Part shown: piece by piece, positions 13,635-21,907 of the stretch
Layout: each line of letters starts with the position of its first letter
How positions within the stretch are numbered: the stretch's first letter is position 1
Source of the DNA: Aeromicrobium erythreum
Lineage (GTDB): Bacteria > Actinomycetota > Actinomycetes > Propionibacteriales > Nocardioidaceae
Direction of reading: 5' to 3'
Length of the DNA stretch: 64,000 nt
Assembly: GCF_001509405.1 (NCBI RefSeq)
Contig: NZ_CP011502.1
Coordinates: 1 to 64,000 of the forward strand
Notes under the pieces: model-generated
The model's input: the letters and a program-made list of their open reading frames with translations, nothing else
Told to the model about the DNA's origin: nothing
The model's database searches: none
Position numbers and translations under genes: made by a program

Positions 13635-14393
13635 GTGCTGATGGCCTACGTCGATGAGTCCGGGGACACCGGCTTGTCCGTCGGGTCCTCTCACACTTAC
13701 ACCCTCGGCGTTGTTCTCATCGACGTCGACCGCTGGAACGACGCCTTCGACGAGATGATCTCTTTTCGCCGGCGCCTTCGGGACACCTTCGGTGTGCCGA
13801 TGCGTGCAGAGATCAAGGCAAACTACCTGCTCCGAAACTCGGGACCGTTTCGGGACCTTGGACTGTCGCCGGCGCAGCGACGCATCATCTTCCGAGCTCA
13901 CTTGCGTGAACTTCCGCGCCTGCCTTCCCGCGCGTTTGCCGTTGTCGTTGACAAGCGTTCGCGGCGAGCGACCTCAAACTCCGAGATCTTCGATCTCGGA
14001 TGGGAGACCGTGCTGCAGCGGCTCGAGCGAACGAGCACCTATGAGAAGTGCTCGTTCATGATCACGCACGACGAAGGCGAAAACGACGCCGTCAGACGAT
14101 GGGTGCGTCGAGCTCGCCGCCACCTTACTGCCGGTAGTGCTTTCGGGACGGGGCCGATTCTGGGCGCCGCACCGCGCCTCGTCGATGACCCGATCGCTCG
14201 TCGATCAGACCAGTCGTACTTCATACAGATGGCTGATCTCGTTGCCTACGCTGGCTTCCGGTCGGTGATCTCGCCCGGACCGACGATCGCTGCTGTCTGC
14301 CCTCCAAGCACGTGGAGTGAGATCGGTTCAGCTACCCATACCGCTGTGGCGAAGCTCCGTCCACGAGCGGCGCCGGGCATCGTGCTCAGATAG
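13635..14393 (+). CDS. DUF3800 family protein
   Basis: A 252-residue protein with the DUF3800 signature: YVDESGD at the N-terminus and a C-terminal SDQSYFIQMADLVAYA. The family is predicted to adopt an RNase H-like fold, with the N-terminal Asp/Glu and a late Asp as metal ligands. Members are scattered in islands and near mobile elements; the substrate is unknown. Codon use is less GC-biased than in neighbours (AACTCC, CTTGGA, GAAGTG), a sign of transfer. GTG 13635 and ATG 13641 are both possible starts; neither has a strong ribosome site. It stands alone between tRNA-Ala and a hairpin. Confidence 0.82.
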   Translation: MLMAYVDESGDTGLSVGSSHTYTLGVVLIDVDRWNDAFDEMISFRRRLRDTFGVPMRAEIKANYLLRNSGPFRDLGLSPAQRRIIFRAHLRELPRLPSRAFAVVVDKRSRRATSNSEIFDLGWETVLQRLERTSTYEKCSFMITHDEGENDAVRRWVRRARRHLTAGSAFGTGPILGAAPRLVDDPIARRSDQSYFIQMADLVAYAGFRSVISPGPTIAAVCPPSTWSEIGSATHTAVAKLRPRAAPGIVLR

Positions 14394-14400
14394 AAGTTGG

Positions 14401-14424
14401 GCCCCCCGGCGCGAGCCGGGGGGC
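14401..14424 (+). terminator. Hairpin after the DUF3800 gene
   Basis: GCCCCCCGGC (14401-14410) pairs perfectly with GCCGGGGGGC (14415-14424) across the tetraloop GCGA, seven bases after the stop. Confidence 0.8.
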
Positions 14425-14517
14425 GGGGAAGTGCCTAGCTGGAGCACGAGCTCCAGGTCAGCACTTGACTCGAACGTACTGTGCACTGACGACTCGAGGC
14501 GGCAGCGTGCCCGCGTG

Positions 14518-14552
14518 TTGTTAAATTTCTAAAACTCTTCTACGGTCGGCGG
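14518..14552 (+). promoter_or_regulatory. Promoter of the AbrB-type gene
   Basis: TTGTTA (14518-14523) and TACGGT (14541-14546) are separated by 17 bases, and the hexamer is six bases before ATG 14553. The spacer (AAATTTCTAAAACTCTTC) is unusually AT-rich for this genome. The arrangement predicts a leaderless mRNA. Confidence 0.65.
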
Positions 14553-14813
14553 ATGGCGGCGCTCCATGGACCCATCGCGGTGAGTTCGAATCTTCAGGTC
14601 CGTCTGCCGGCCAAGGTCGCGCGTCAGTTGCACATCAGCGCGGGCGACGAGTTTTTTGTCCGCGTGAGTGATGACGATCCGAGTGTGATTCTTCTGCTTC
14701 CGGTTGAGGTGGTTGAACGGCGATACAGCGCTGGAGAGTTGTTGGAACGGTCTGGTCGATCCGGGGATGGATCTGGACACGAAGGCTCGATCGACAGAAG
14801 AGTTGATCGATAG
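14553..14813 (+). CDS. AbrB/SpoVT-type antitoxin-like protein, C-terminus apparently frameshifted
   Basis: Residues 10-62 (SSNLQVRLPAKVARQLHISA, then GDEFFVRV) form a swapped-hairpin AbrB/MazE-type DNA-binding domain, typical of antitoxins. After ...AGELLE the annotated frame runs into a Gly/Ser-rich tail ending at 14813. In the +1 frame the sequence continues GLVDPGMDLDTKARSTEELI to a TAA at 14815-14817, which looks far more like a real antitoxin tail. A one-base indel near 14745-14750 would explain this. No toxin gene follows, so this may be a decayed or orphan antitoxin. Confidence 0.6.
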   Translation: MAALHGPIAVSSNLQVRLPAKVARQLHISAGDEFFVRVSDDDPSVILLLPVEVVERRYSAGELLERSGRSGDGSGHEGSIDRRVDR

Positions 14814-15084
14814 GTAAGTCCCGGATGACTTGGACCGGCGGCTGAGTGCGTCGCGACCGAACTCATGCTCCGCGGCCGCGAAGGTGAGTTTGCCGCCCAA
14901 GAAATGGAAACGCCGAGCTCCGTAGGCTGCTTGAGTCGCTTAGTTAGAGCCCGGCCGGGTGATGTCGTGCGGGTTGCCGCTGGGCTATGCGGTCGAAGCG
15001 GTATCCACGCGGATGGGTGAGACGGGGCGTAGGGTCTCGCCCTGCTGTGTTCGCGTGGCGTGCGTCCTATCGCGAGCGTCCGAC
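14814..15084. other. Non-coding remnant between antitoxin-like gene and M4 protease
   Basis: I see no supportable gene here. The open frames present lack ribosome sites, recognisable motifs and the codon bias of the neighbours. Composition is mixed and resembles eroded island DNA. It ends at the protease terminator hairpin. Confidence 0.5.
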
Positions 15085-15120
15085 GGATCGCCCGCACCGC
15101 GCGGGCGGTACGGGCGATCC
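15085..15120 (-). terminator. Terminator of the M4 protease gene
   Basis: GGATCGCCCG (15085-15094) pairs with CGGGCGATCC (15111-15120), and inside it ACCGC pairs with GCGGT around the loop GCGG. One C/A mismatch separates the two stems. It lies 15 bases beyond the protease stop on the minus strand. Confidence 0.8.
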
Positions 15121-15134
15121 CCTCAGCCGTCTGC

Positions 15135-16610
15135 CTACATCCGCGTCGCGGTCACGACCTTGCTCACCTGCTGGCAGTCGGTCGACGTGAACCCGGCGGT
15201 CCCGCCCGAGGCGAGGGCCGAGCAGGAGGACTTCAGCGTCTGGCCGAGCTGGGCGTAGTTCGACGAGCTCGTCAGTGCGTTGAGCGTGCGCCAGTAGAGC
15301 TGCTCGGCCTTGGCCTGGCCGAGACCCGTGATGGTCTGGCCGTTGAACGTCCCGCCGTCGGTGATGAGGTACGCCGCCTTGTTGCCCACGCCCGAGTTGG
15401 TGTGGACACCGCCGTTGTCGCTCGAGCCGCTCTGCCAGTACTGGCCGCGGTAGCTCGACGGCTGGCTGCCGCGCTCCGGGGTCTTCATGTCGCGGATCGC
15501 GCCGATCGGCAGGTCCTCACCGAGCAGCCACCGCGCCGAGGACGTGTCGTTCCCGGTGCCGTTGTCGAGGTCCTCGAACTCGCCGAACACGTCGGCCATC
15601 GACTCGTTGATGGCCCCGGGCTCGTAGGAGTACACCAGGTCCGCGGTGTTCTGGATGACACCGTGCGTCAGCTCGTGGGAGACCACGTCGTCGGCCGAGG
15701 CGAAACCCTGGCCGAAGACCATGCTGCGTCCCGTCCAGAACGCGTTCTCCATCGGGCAGCCGTAGTCGCCGCCGGAGTCGCGGTAGCACGCGCGCACGGT
15801 CGCGCGAAGCGCTCCGCCACCGATCTGCGTCGACAGGTCGTACCCGAACCGGCTGGTGTAGAACGACGACGTCGCGCCGAGCTGGTCGTAGGCCACGTTG
15901 ACCTCCGAGACGCTGCTCGCCGCGGACCCCTCGGTCCGCACCGGGCTCGGGCAGTCGAGGTTGGTGACGTACTGGTTGCGGGCGTCGCACACGCGGCGGT
16001 TGGTCGCGTCACGCTGCGTGGTCTCGGTGTAGACCGGCGTGCCGTCGTTCGCGTCGACGAGCACCCGACCGCCGACGGCGTCGACCGCGGTCGGCGTCAC
16101 CTCGACGTCGTGCACGAGCGTCACGGCCCCCTTCGACGCCGCGCCCTTGAACAGGCCCGCGTCGTACCAGGCGAGGTCGGTGGCGGCCGCTGCGGTCGCG
16201 TCGACCTCCGGGGCGCCGGCCTTGCGCAGCGACGCCTTGGCCGTCCTCTCGGCGCTCGCCTCGGTGCGTGCGGGTGCCGCCGTGACGCTGCGCGGCGCCG
16301 ACGTGACGGCGCCGGTGGTGCCGTGGATCTTCCCGCGGGCGTCGAGCTGGACGACGACCTCGGCACCGATCACCGGCTTGCCGGCGAGGTACTGCTGGAA
16401 GTGCGCGACGCTGCCGCCCGGCACCTGGACGGTGCGGTCCAGACGCAGGTCCGCTCGCGGTGCACCGTGCTGCCGGGCGTAGGAGTCGGCGGCGGCCACC
16501 GTCGGCGCCTCGCCGCGTGCCGACGCACTCGTGCTCCCGAGACCGACGATCCCTGCTGCTGTCGTCGCGGTCACGAGGGCCGCGACGCAGCCCATCATCT
16601 TTCGTGTCAT
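15135..16610 (-). CDS. Secreted M4-family (thermolysin-like) metalloprotease
   Basis: An extracellular zinc endopeptidase of 491 residues. The N-terminus MTRKMMGCVAALVTATTAAG, followed by an Ala/Ser cleavage region, is a signal peptide. Residues about 35-190 are the FTP/PepSY-type propeptide that inhibits and folds the enzyme. In the catalytic domain, HELTH (312-316) supplies two zinc ligands and the catalytic Glu, and GAINESMAD supplies the third ligand, Glu336. NSGVGNKAAYL marks the C-terminal subdomain. The four-Cys spacing suggests disulfides. The gene is single, with its own terminator. Confidence 0.93.
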   Translation of the reverse strand: MTRKMMGCVAALVTATTAAGIVGLGSTSASARGEAPTVAAADSYARQHGAPRADLRLDRTVQVPGGSVAHFQQYLAGKPVIGAEVVVQLDARGKIHGTTGAVTSAPRSVTAAPARTEASAERTAKASLRKAGAPEVDATAAAATDLAWYDAGLFKGAASKGAVTLVHDVEVTPTAVDAVGGRVLVDANDGTPVYTETTQRDATNRRVCDARNQYVTNLDCPSPVRTEGSAASSVSEVNVAYDQLGATSSFYTSRFGYDLSTQIGGGALRATVRACYRDSGGDYGCPMENAFWTGRSMVFGQGFASADDVVSHELTHGVIQNTADLVYSYEPGAINESMADVFGEFEDLDNGTGNDTSSARWLLGEDLPIGAIRDMKTPERGSQPSSYRGQYWQSGSSDNGGVHTNSGVGNKAAYLITDGGTFNGQTITGLGQAKAEQLYWRTLNALTSSSNYAQLGQTLKSSCSALASGGTAGFTSTDCQQVSKVVTATRM

Positions 16611-16745
16611 GAGTTCCCCCGAACTGTGGGTGCCGGGCGTGTCCCGGCACCGCTGGCGACACTCTAGGACTCCGGCCTGGCGAAGGTCGACGTTCTCGAC
16701 CTGTGCTGGCCGACACGTCCGGCGACCGCTCCGCGGCGCAGTGAC

Positions 16746-17219
16746 TCAGAGACGCTTGCGCATCTGGAGGATGGTGACCTCGAACCCCATCTGCTCGTAC
16801 AACGCCCGGGCGCCGGAGTTGAACCCGAAGACCGACAGCCCGACCTCGACCACCCCGCGGTCGCGACAGACCTGCTCGGCCGCCTCCATGATGGCCCGGC
16901 CGTAGCCCTGACGGCGTCGGCCGGAGGTGACCAGGAAGTCGTACCCGAAGGCGACCAGCCCGTCCGACCTCTCGGTGAACCCGAGCCACAGCATGCCGAC
17001 CTCGAGGTCGCCGTCCCGCGCGGTCCAGAGCTCGTGGTCCGCGGTGTCGACGCCGTCGGGCAGGGAGCTCGCGAAGTCGTCGGCGGCCTTGCGCCGGGCC
17101 TCGGTCTCGGGCATCATCCCTGCCGCCACGATGTTCTCCGCGTACTCCCGCTCGGCCAGCTCGCGGTAGGCAGGGAACTGCTCGGCGGTCATCGGCACCA
17201 GGCGCACGGAGGGGGACAC
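16746..17219 (-). CDS. GNAT family N-acetyltransferase
   Basis: A 157-residue acetyl-CoA-dependent acyltransferase with a full GNAT core. The acetyl-CoA loop RRRQGYGRAIM is near residue 102 and the C-terminal motif FNSGARALYEQMGFEV near 135. Its acceptor is unknown. GTG 17219 is preceded by TAGCAT with a gap of exactly six bases, so the start is probably leaderless. No operon partner is evident. Confidence 0.85.
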   Translation of the reverse strand: MSPSVRLVPMTAEQFPAYRELAEREYAENIVAAGMMPETEARRKAADDFASSLPDGVDTADHELWTARDGDLEVGMLWLGFTERSDGLVAFGYDFLVTSGRRRQGYGRAIMEAAEQVCRDRGVVEVGLSVFGFNSGARALYEQMGFEVTILQMRKRL

Positions 17220-17254
17220 ACGTCGATGCTACGAGCAGCGCGGGGCCCCGAAGA

Positions 17255-18082
17255 TCACCGCTGCGGGAGGGCGTCGCGCGGGATGTCGCCGACGGGGGTG
17301 TCGCCCGCCCCAGGGTCGACCGACTCAGGGTCGACCGTCTCCCGGTCGACGTCGCGGTGGGTGAGGGTCAGGTAGGTGACGAGCCCGGCGAACAGCACGA
17401 GACCGGCGAGCGTCACGGACCCGGTGCCCCAGCCGACCCCGCCGTCCTTCGTCCCCTTGCCGAGCCAGTCGGCCACCGACGCGCCGAGCGGGCGCGTCAT
17501 CACGTAGGCCGACCAGAACGTGATGGTCGGGTTCAGGCCCGCGCGCCACAGGCCCCAGGGCACGAGGATGGCGGCCCCGAAGACGAGGATCGACCAGACG
17601 AAGCCGAGGCCGGCGTCGACGGCGGCTGCGTCGCCGAGCGCGGTGCCGAGGCCGAACGTCAGCAGCACGACGCCCCAGTAGAAGCGTTCGCGTCGGGCCG
17701 TCGTGATCGAGTGGACCGAGATCGTGCCCTCGCTGCGCCGCCACCACGCGAGCACCGCGCTGAGCAGCGCGAGGTAGACCAGCGAGTCGACCCAGTAGGG
17801 CGTGCCGAGGACGACGTGCGGACCGTCGGCGATCATCGTGCCGAACACCGCGACGGCGAGGACCGTGGTCCAGTAGCGGACCGGGTGGTACCGGTCTGCC
17901 CGCAGCTGCGTCCACAGCGCCACGGCGAAGCCGCCGATGCCGATGGCTGCGGCGAGCGCGATGCTCACCGTGCCCAGGTAGTCCGACCCGGTCTCGCCGA
18001 TGCCGGTGGTGAGCAGCTTCACCACCCAGAACGTCGCCAGGACGGAGGGGACCTTGGAAGCGGCGAAGGTTCGCGTCGTCAT
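17255..18082 (-). CDS. COG4705-type multi-pass membrane protein
   Basis: A 275-residue protein with about eight hydrophobic helices. It includes KLLTTGIGETGSDYLG near the N-terminus and WSAYVMTRPLGASVADWLG late in the protein, repeated signatures of the COG4705 uncharacterised membrane family. The tail is acidic and Pro-rich with repeated T/S-V-D-P-E/G units. The ATG at 18082 follows TACGGT with a seven-base gap, compatible with leaderless translation. The frame extends upstream beyond this but opposes the PBP gene. Function unknown. Confidence 0.75.
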   Translation of the reverse strand: MTTRTFAASKVPSVLATFWVVKLLTTGIGETGSDYLGTVSIALAAAIGIGGFAVALWTQLRADRYHPVRYWTTVLAVAVFGTMIADGPHVVLGTPYWVDSLVYLALLSAVLAWWRRSEGTISVHSITTARRERFYWGVVLLTFGLGTALGDAAAVDAGLGFVWSILVFGAAILVPWGLWRAGLNPTITFWSAYVMTRPLGASVADWLGKGTKDGGVGWGTGSVTLAGLVLFAGLVTYLTLTHRDVDRETVDPESVDPGAGDTPVGDIPRDALPQR

Positions 18083-18188
18083 GGGTGGGACCGTAGGGAC
18101 GCGAACCTGCCGACAACCTGAACAGGGCGCGGCGCAGGCTGCCGCGCGCCGTCGTCGACCGTGCGGCCCGGGCTGGTCTACTGCCGTC

Positions 18189-20072
18189 ATGCGTCTGCGT
18201 CGCCCCGCCCGTGTCCGCGTCGTCGTCGCGGGTGCCGCACCGCTGCTGGCCGCAGGCGTCCTGGCCGGGTGCAGCCTCGGCGGCCCCGACCCCGACGACG
18301 CGGCCCGGACGCTCGCCGAGGGACTGTCGAAGGGCGACGTCACGTCGGTGCCGACGACGGGCGACGGGACCCGCAACCAGGCCGACCTCGAACGGGTCGT
18401 CGGCGACGTCGGCGGGACGCAACGGGTGCGGGTGACGTCGGTGGAGGAGGACGACGGCGTCACCACCGCCGAGCTCCGGCACCGGTGGACCATCGGCGGG
18501 GCCACCTGGACGTACGACACCGCTGCGACCCTCGTGGAGCAGGACGGGGCCTGGCGCGTGCGCTGGGAGCCGTCCGTCGTGGCGCCCGTCGAGGAGGGTG
18601 AGACGCTCGGCGTGCGCACGACGCCGGCAGAGCGAGGCGACGTGCTCGGGGCCGACGACGCCGTCCTCGTCACCGCACGACCGGTCGTGCGGGTCGGGAT
18701 CGACAAGACCGACGTCGACCCCGATGCTGCCGGAGCGTCGGCCGAGCGGCTGGCGCGACGGCTCGGCATCGACCCCGGGGCCTACCGCCAGCGGGTCGAG
18801 GCGGCCGGCGACCAGGCGTTCGTCGAGGGACTCGTCCTGCGTGCCGACGGTGACGTGCCCACCCGGCAGGAGCTCGCCGCGATCCCCGGGTCGCTGGCCG
18901 TCGAGGGCACCCTGCCGCTGGCCCCGACGCGGGCGTTCGGGCAGCCGCTGCTCGGAACCGTCGGCGAGGCCACCGCAGAGGTCGTCGAGGCGTCCGACGG
19001 TGCCGTCCGCCCGGGCGACCCGGTGGGGCTGTCGGGGTTGCAGGCGCGCTACGACGAGCAGCTGCGCGGCACCCCCGGCGTGGAGGTGCTGGCCGTCGAC
19101 GACGACCCGGACACCGAGTCCCGGCGACTCTTCTCCAGCGACCCGAAGGCCGGGAAGCCGCTGCGCACCACGCTCGACCCCGACCTGCAGGGCGCGGCGG
19201 ACCGGATCCTCGCCGACGTCGGCCCGGCCAGCGCGATCGTCGCGATCCGGCCGTCGACGGGTGCGCTGCTGGCGGTCTCCAGCGGCCCCGGCGGAGACGG
19301 CGCCGACACAGCGTTGACGGGCCGGTACGCACCGGGCTCGACCTTCAAGGTCGCAACGGCGCTGGCCCTCCTGCGCTCGGGCCTCACCCCGGACAGCCAG
19401 GTGCCGTGCACCCCCACCCTGACGGTGGACGGCCGACGGTTCACGAACTACTCCGACTACCCCGCTTCGGCGCTCGGCGACGTGCCCCTGCGGACCGCCT
19501 TCGCGCAGTCCTGCAACACGGCCATGATCGCCGAGCGGGATCGGGCGTCGCAGGAGGAGCTCGCGGCCGCGGCAGCCGGGCTCGGGCTGGGCCGCGACGT
19601 CGACCTCGGGATGCCTGCCTTCCTCGGGCAGGTGCCGACGCAGGCCGACGGCACCGAGCGCGCCGCCTCGGTCATCGGCCAGGGCCGGGTGGAGGCCTCC
19701 CCGCTGGCCATGGCCCTGGTCGCCGCCTCCGTCGCCCACGGCGGCACGGTGACCCCGGTGCTCCTGCCCGACCGCCGGGCGAAGGAGGCGCCGGAGCCCG
19801 AGGAGCCGGTGACCCGGGCGCAGGCCACGAGCCTGTCCGGACTGATGCGGGCGGTCGTCACCGACGGCAGCGGTGCGTTCCTGCGCGACCTGCCGGGCGG
19901 CCCGGTGGGGGCCAAGACGGGAACCGCCGAGTACGGCGACGACCAGCCGCCCCGCACGCACGCCTGGATGATCGCGACGCAGGGCGACCTCGCCGTCGCC
20001 GTGCTCGTGGCGGACGGCGAGTCCGGCTCGACCACCGCCGGCCCGCTGCTCGAGCGGTTCCTGCGCCGTTGA
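18189..20072 (+). CDS. Penicillin-binding lipoprotein (class B, MecA_N-type)
   Basis: A D,D-transpeptidase that cross-links peptidoglycan. Of 627 residues, the N-terminus ends in the lipobox LAGC, so it is a lipid-anchored extracellular protein. A MecA_N/NTF2-like domain (about 35-150) and a PBP dimerisation region follow. Catalytic motifs are S384-T-F-K387, S441-C-N443 and K576-T-G578. The ATG at 18189 is preceded by TCTACT with a six-base gap. The frame is open upstream to 18000, but that part overlaps the divergent membrane-protein gene. It resembles the PbpA/PBP2a-like proteins of actinobacteria; beta-lactam affinity cannot be judged. Confidence 0.9.
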   Translation: MRLRRPARVRVVVAGAAPLLAAGVLAGCSLGGPDPDDAARTLAEGLSKGDVTSVPTTGDGTRNQADLERVVGDVGGTQRVRVTSVEEDDGVTTAELRHRWTIGGATWTYDTAATLVEQDGAWRVRWEPSVVAPVEEGETLGVRTTPAERGDVLGADDAVLVTARPVVRVGIDKTDVDPDAAGASAERLARRLGIDPGAYRQRVEAAGDQAFVEGLVLRADGDVPTRQELAAIPGSLAVEGTLPLAPTRAFGQPLLGTVGEATAEVVEASDGAVRPGDPVGLSGLQARYDEQLRGTPGVEVLAVDDDPDTESRRLFSSDPKAGKPLRTTLDPDLQGAADRILADVGPASAIVAIRPSTGALLAVSSGPGGDGADTALTGRYAPGSTFKVATALALLRSGLTPDSQVPCTPTLTVDGRRFTNYSDYPASALGDVPLRTAFAQSCNTAMIAERDRASQEELAAAAAGLGLGRDVDLGMPAFLGQVPTQADGTERAASVIGQGRVEASPLAMALVAASVAHGGTVTPVLLPDRRAKEAPEPEEPVTRAQATSLSGLMRAVVTDGSGAFLRDLPGGPVGAKTGTAEYGDDQPPRTHAWMIATQGDLAVAVLVADGESGSTTAGPLLERFLRR

Positions 20073-20160
20073 CCCGATGGGACGACCCCTGACATCCGTC
20101 ACGGCGAGGTCGTGACGCGCGATCCGGGGCCGGACTCGCCGTGCGGGCCATGCTCGAGGC

Positions 20161-21078
20161 ATGAACCAGACCAGACCCGACGCGGTGCGCCTGCAGCAGG
20201 TGCGTCGCTCCTTCGGCGACGTCGAGGCCGTGCGCGGCATCGACCTCGTCGTCCGCCCCGGTGAGGTGGTGGCCTTCCTCGGCCCCAACGGTGCCGGGAA
20301 GACCACGACCCTCGACATGGTCCTCGGCCTCGGTCGACCCACCTCCGGCACCGTCCAGGTGCTCGGCCTCGACCCGCGCGAGGCCGTCGCCCAGGGTCGG
20401 GTCGCCGCGGTCATGCAGAGCGGCGGGCTGCTGAAGGACCTGACGGTTGCCGAGACCGTCCGCTACGTGCGCAGCCTCTTCACCCACGTGCGCGACGTCG
20501 ACGACGTGCTCGCGCGCGCCGGGTTGACGGCGCTCGCGGACCGCCGGGTCGGGCTGTGCTCCGGTGGTGAGCAGCAGCGCCTGCGGTTCGCGCTCGCCCT
20601 GCTCAGCGACCCCGACCTGCTGCTGCTCGACGAGCCCACCACCGGCATGGACGTCGAGGGGCGCCGGACCTTCTGGAGCGCGATCCGTGACGACGCGCGG
20701 CACGGTCGCACCGTCATGTTCGCGACCCACTACCTCGAGGAGGCCGATGCCTACGCCGACCGGATCGTGCTCGTCAGCGGCGGTCGCATCGTCGCCGACG
20801 GGACGGCTGCCGAGATCAAGTCCCGGGCCGTGGGCCGCACCGTACGAGCGACCTGCCCCGACGTCGACGACGCGACGGTGGCCGACATCGCTGCCCTCGC
20901 GGGCGTGGAGGGCGTCGACGTGCGGGGCAGCAGCGTCGTCGTGCACGCCACCGACTCCGACGCCGTGGCGCGTCACCTGCTCACCCGCACCACCGCGCAC
21001 GACCTGGAGATCGTCGGACGGGGCCTGGAGGACGCGTTCCTCAGCCTCACCGGCACCGACGAGAGGACCCCCGCATGA
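20161..21078 (+). CDS. ABC transporter ATP-binding protein (DrrA-like)
   Basis: A 305-residue ATPase with Walker A GPNGAGKTT (about 41-49), signature CSGGEQQR (about 136-143) and Walker B LLLLDEPTTGMD. The C-terminal 80 residues form the extra domain seen in DrrA/CcmA-type exporters. It overlaps the next gene, an ABC-2 permease, by four bases (ATGA), so the two form an exporter. The genes for a two-component system follow directly, an arrangement common for drug- or peptide-responsive exporters. Confidence 0.92.
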   Translation: MNQTRPDAVRLQQVRRSFGDVEAVRGIDLVVRPGEVVAFLGPNGAGKTTTLDMVLGLGRPTSGTVQVLGLDPREAVAQGRVAAVMQSGGLLKDLTVAETVRYVRSLFTHVRDVDDVLARAGLTALADRRVGLCSGGEQQRLRFALALLSDPDLLLLDEPTTGMDVEGRRTFWSAIRDDARHGRTVMFATHYLEEADAYADRIVLVSGGRIVADGTAAEIKSRAVGRTVRATCPDVDDATVADIAALAGVEGVDVRGSSVVVHATDSDAVARHLLTRTTAHDLEIVGRGLEDAFLSLTGTDERTPA

Positions 21079-21890
21079 GCACCCCCGCCACCCCGGTCAA
21101 GACCGTCACCCCGGTCGACGGGGCCACCCCCGGCACCCGCCGGGCCCCTCGCCTCGGAGGCTTCAACCGGGTCCTCCTGTCGCTCGAGCTGCGCCGGATG
21201 CTGCGCAACCGACGCACCGTCTTCTTCTCGCTGCTGTTCCCCGCGGCGCTGTACTTCGCCTTCGCGGGCAGCAGCGGCAGCGACGAGCGGGTGGGTCACG
21301 GCAACGTGGCGGCCTACGTCATGGTCTCGATGGCGCTCTACGGCGCCGCGCTGACCACCGCGTCGGCGGGCTCGTCGGTCGCGCTCGAGCGGTCGGTCGG
21401 CTGGTCGCGGCAGCTGCGCCTGACGCCGCTGCACCCGCTCGCCTACATCGCCATGAAGGCGGCCTGCGCACTGGTGCTCGGCGCCCTGGCGGTCGCGGTC
21501 GTCAACGGCGCGGCGCTGCTGCAGGGTCGGGCCGACCTTCCGGCCGGCCGGTGGCTGGCCTGCGCGCTGCTGGCCCTGCTCTGCTCCTTCGTCTTCGCGG
21601 CGCTCGGCCTGTTCGTCGGCTACGTCGTGCCCGGCGAGAACGCCATGCAGCTGCTCGGGCCCGGGCTCGCGCTGTTCGCCTTCCTCGGCAACCTGTTCAT
21701 CCCCATCACCGAGGGCACGACGCTGTGGCACGTCGCGTCGGTCACCCCGATGTTCGGCGTGGCGGAGATCAGCCGCGCCCCGCTCACGGGCGAGCTGCCC
21801 TGGTACGCGGTCGTCAACGCCGTCGCGTGGCTGGTCGTGTTCGTCGCCGGCGCGGCCTGGCGGATGAGCAAGGACACGGCCCGCGGGTGA
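21075..21890 (+). CDS. ABC-2 type transporter permease
   Basis: A 271-residue permease with six predicted membrane helices after a Pro-rich 30-residue cytosolic N-terminus. RMLRNRRTVFFSLLFPAALY is the usual first helix. It partners the ATPase gene just upstream. The exported substrate is unknown. The histidine-kinase gene begins 18 bases after its stop. Confidence 0.9.
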   Translation: MSTPATPVKTVTPVDGATPGTRRAPRLGGFNRVLLSLELRRMLRNRRTVFFSLLFPAALYFAFAGSSGSDERVGHGNVAAYVMVSMALYGAALTTASAGSSVALERSVGWSRQLRLTPLHPLAYIAMKAACALVLGALAVAVVNGAALLQGRADLPAGRWLACALLALLCSFVFAALGLFVGYVVPGENAMQLLGPGLALFAFLGNLFIPITEGTTLWHVASVTPMFGVAEISRAPLTGELPWYAVVNAVAWLVVFVAGAAWRMSKDTARG

Positions 21891-21907
21891 GCCGTACGCT
21901 GCCCGAC

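Noticed and set aside
13496-15127. TCCCCTCAGC at the tRNA-Ala 3' end (13496-13505) and again at 15118-15127 as attL/attR
   Set aside because: Only ten bases, no integrase, and the second copy overlaps the protease terminator; chance is possible.
18000-18188. N-terminal extension of the PBP gene
   Set aside because: It overlaps the start of the divergent membrane-protein gene and would bury the lipoprotein signal.
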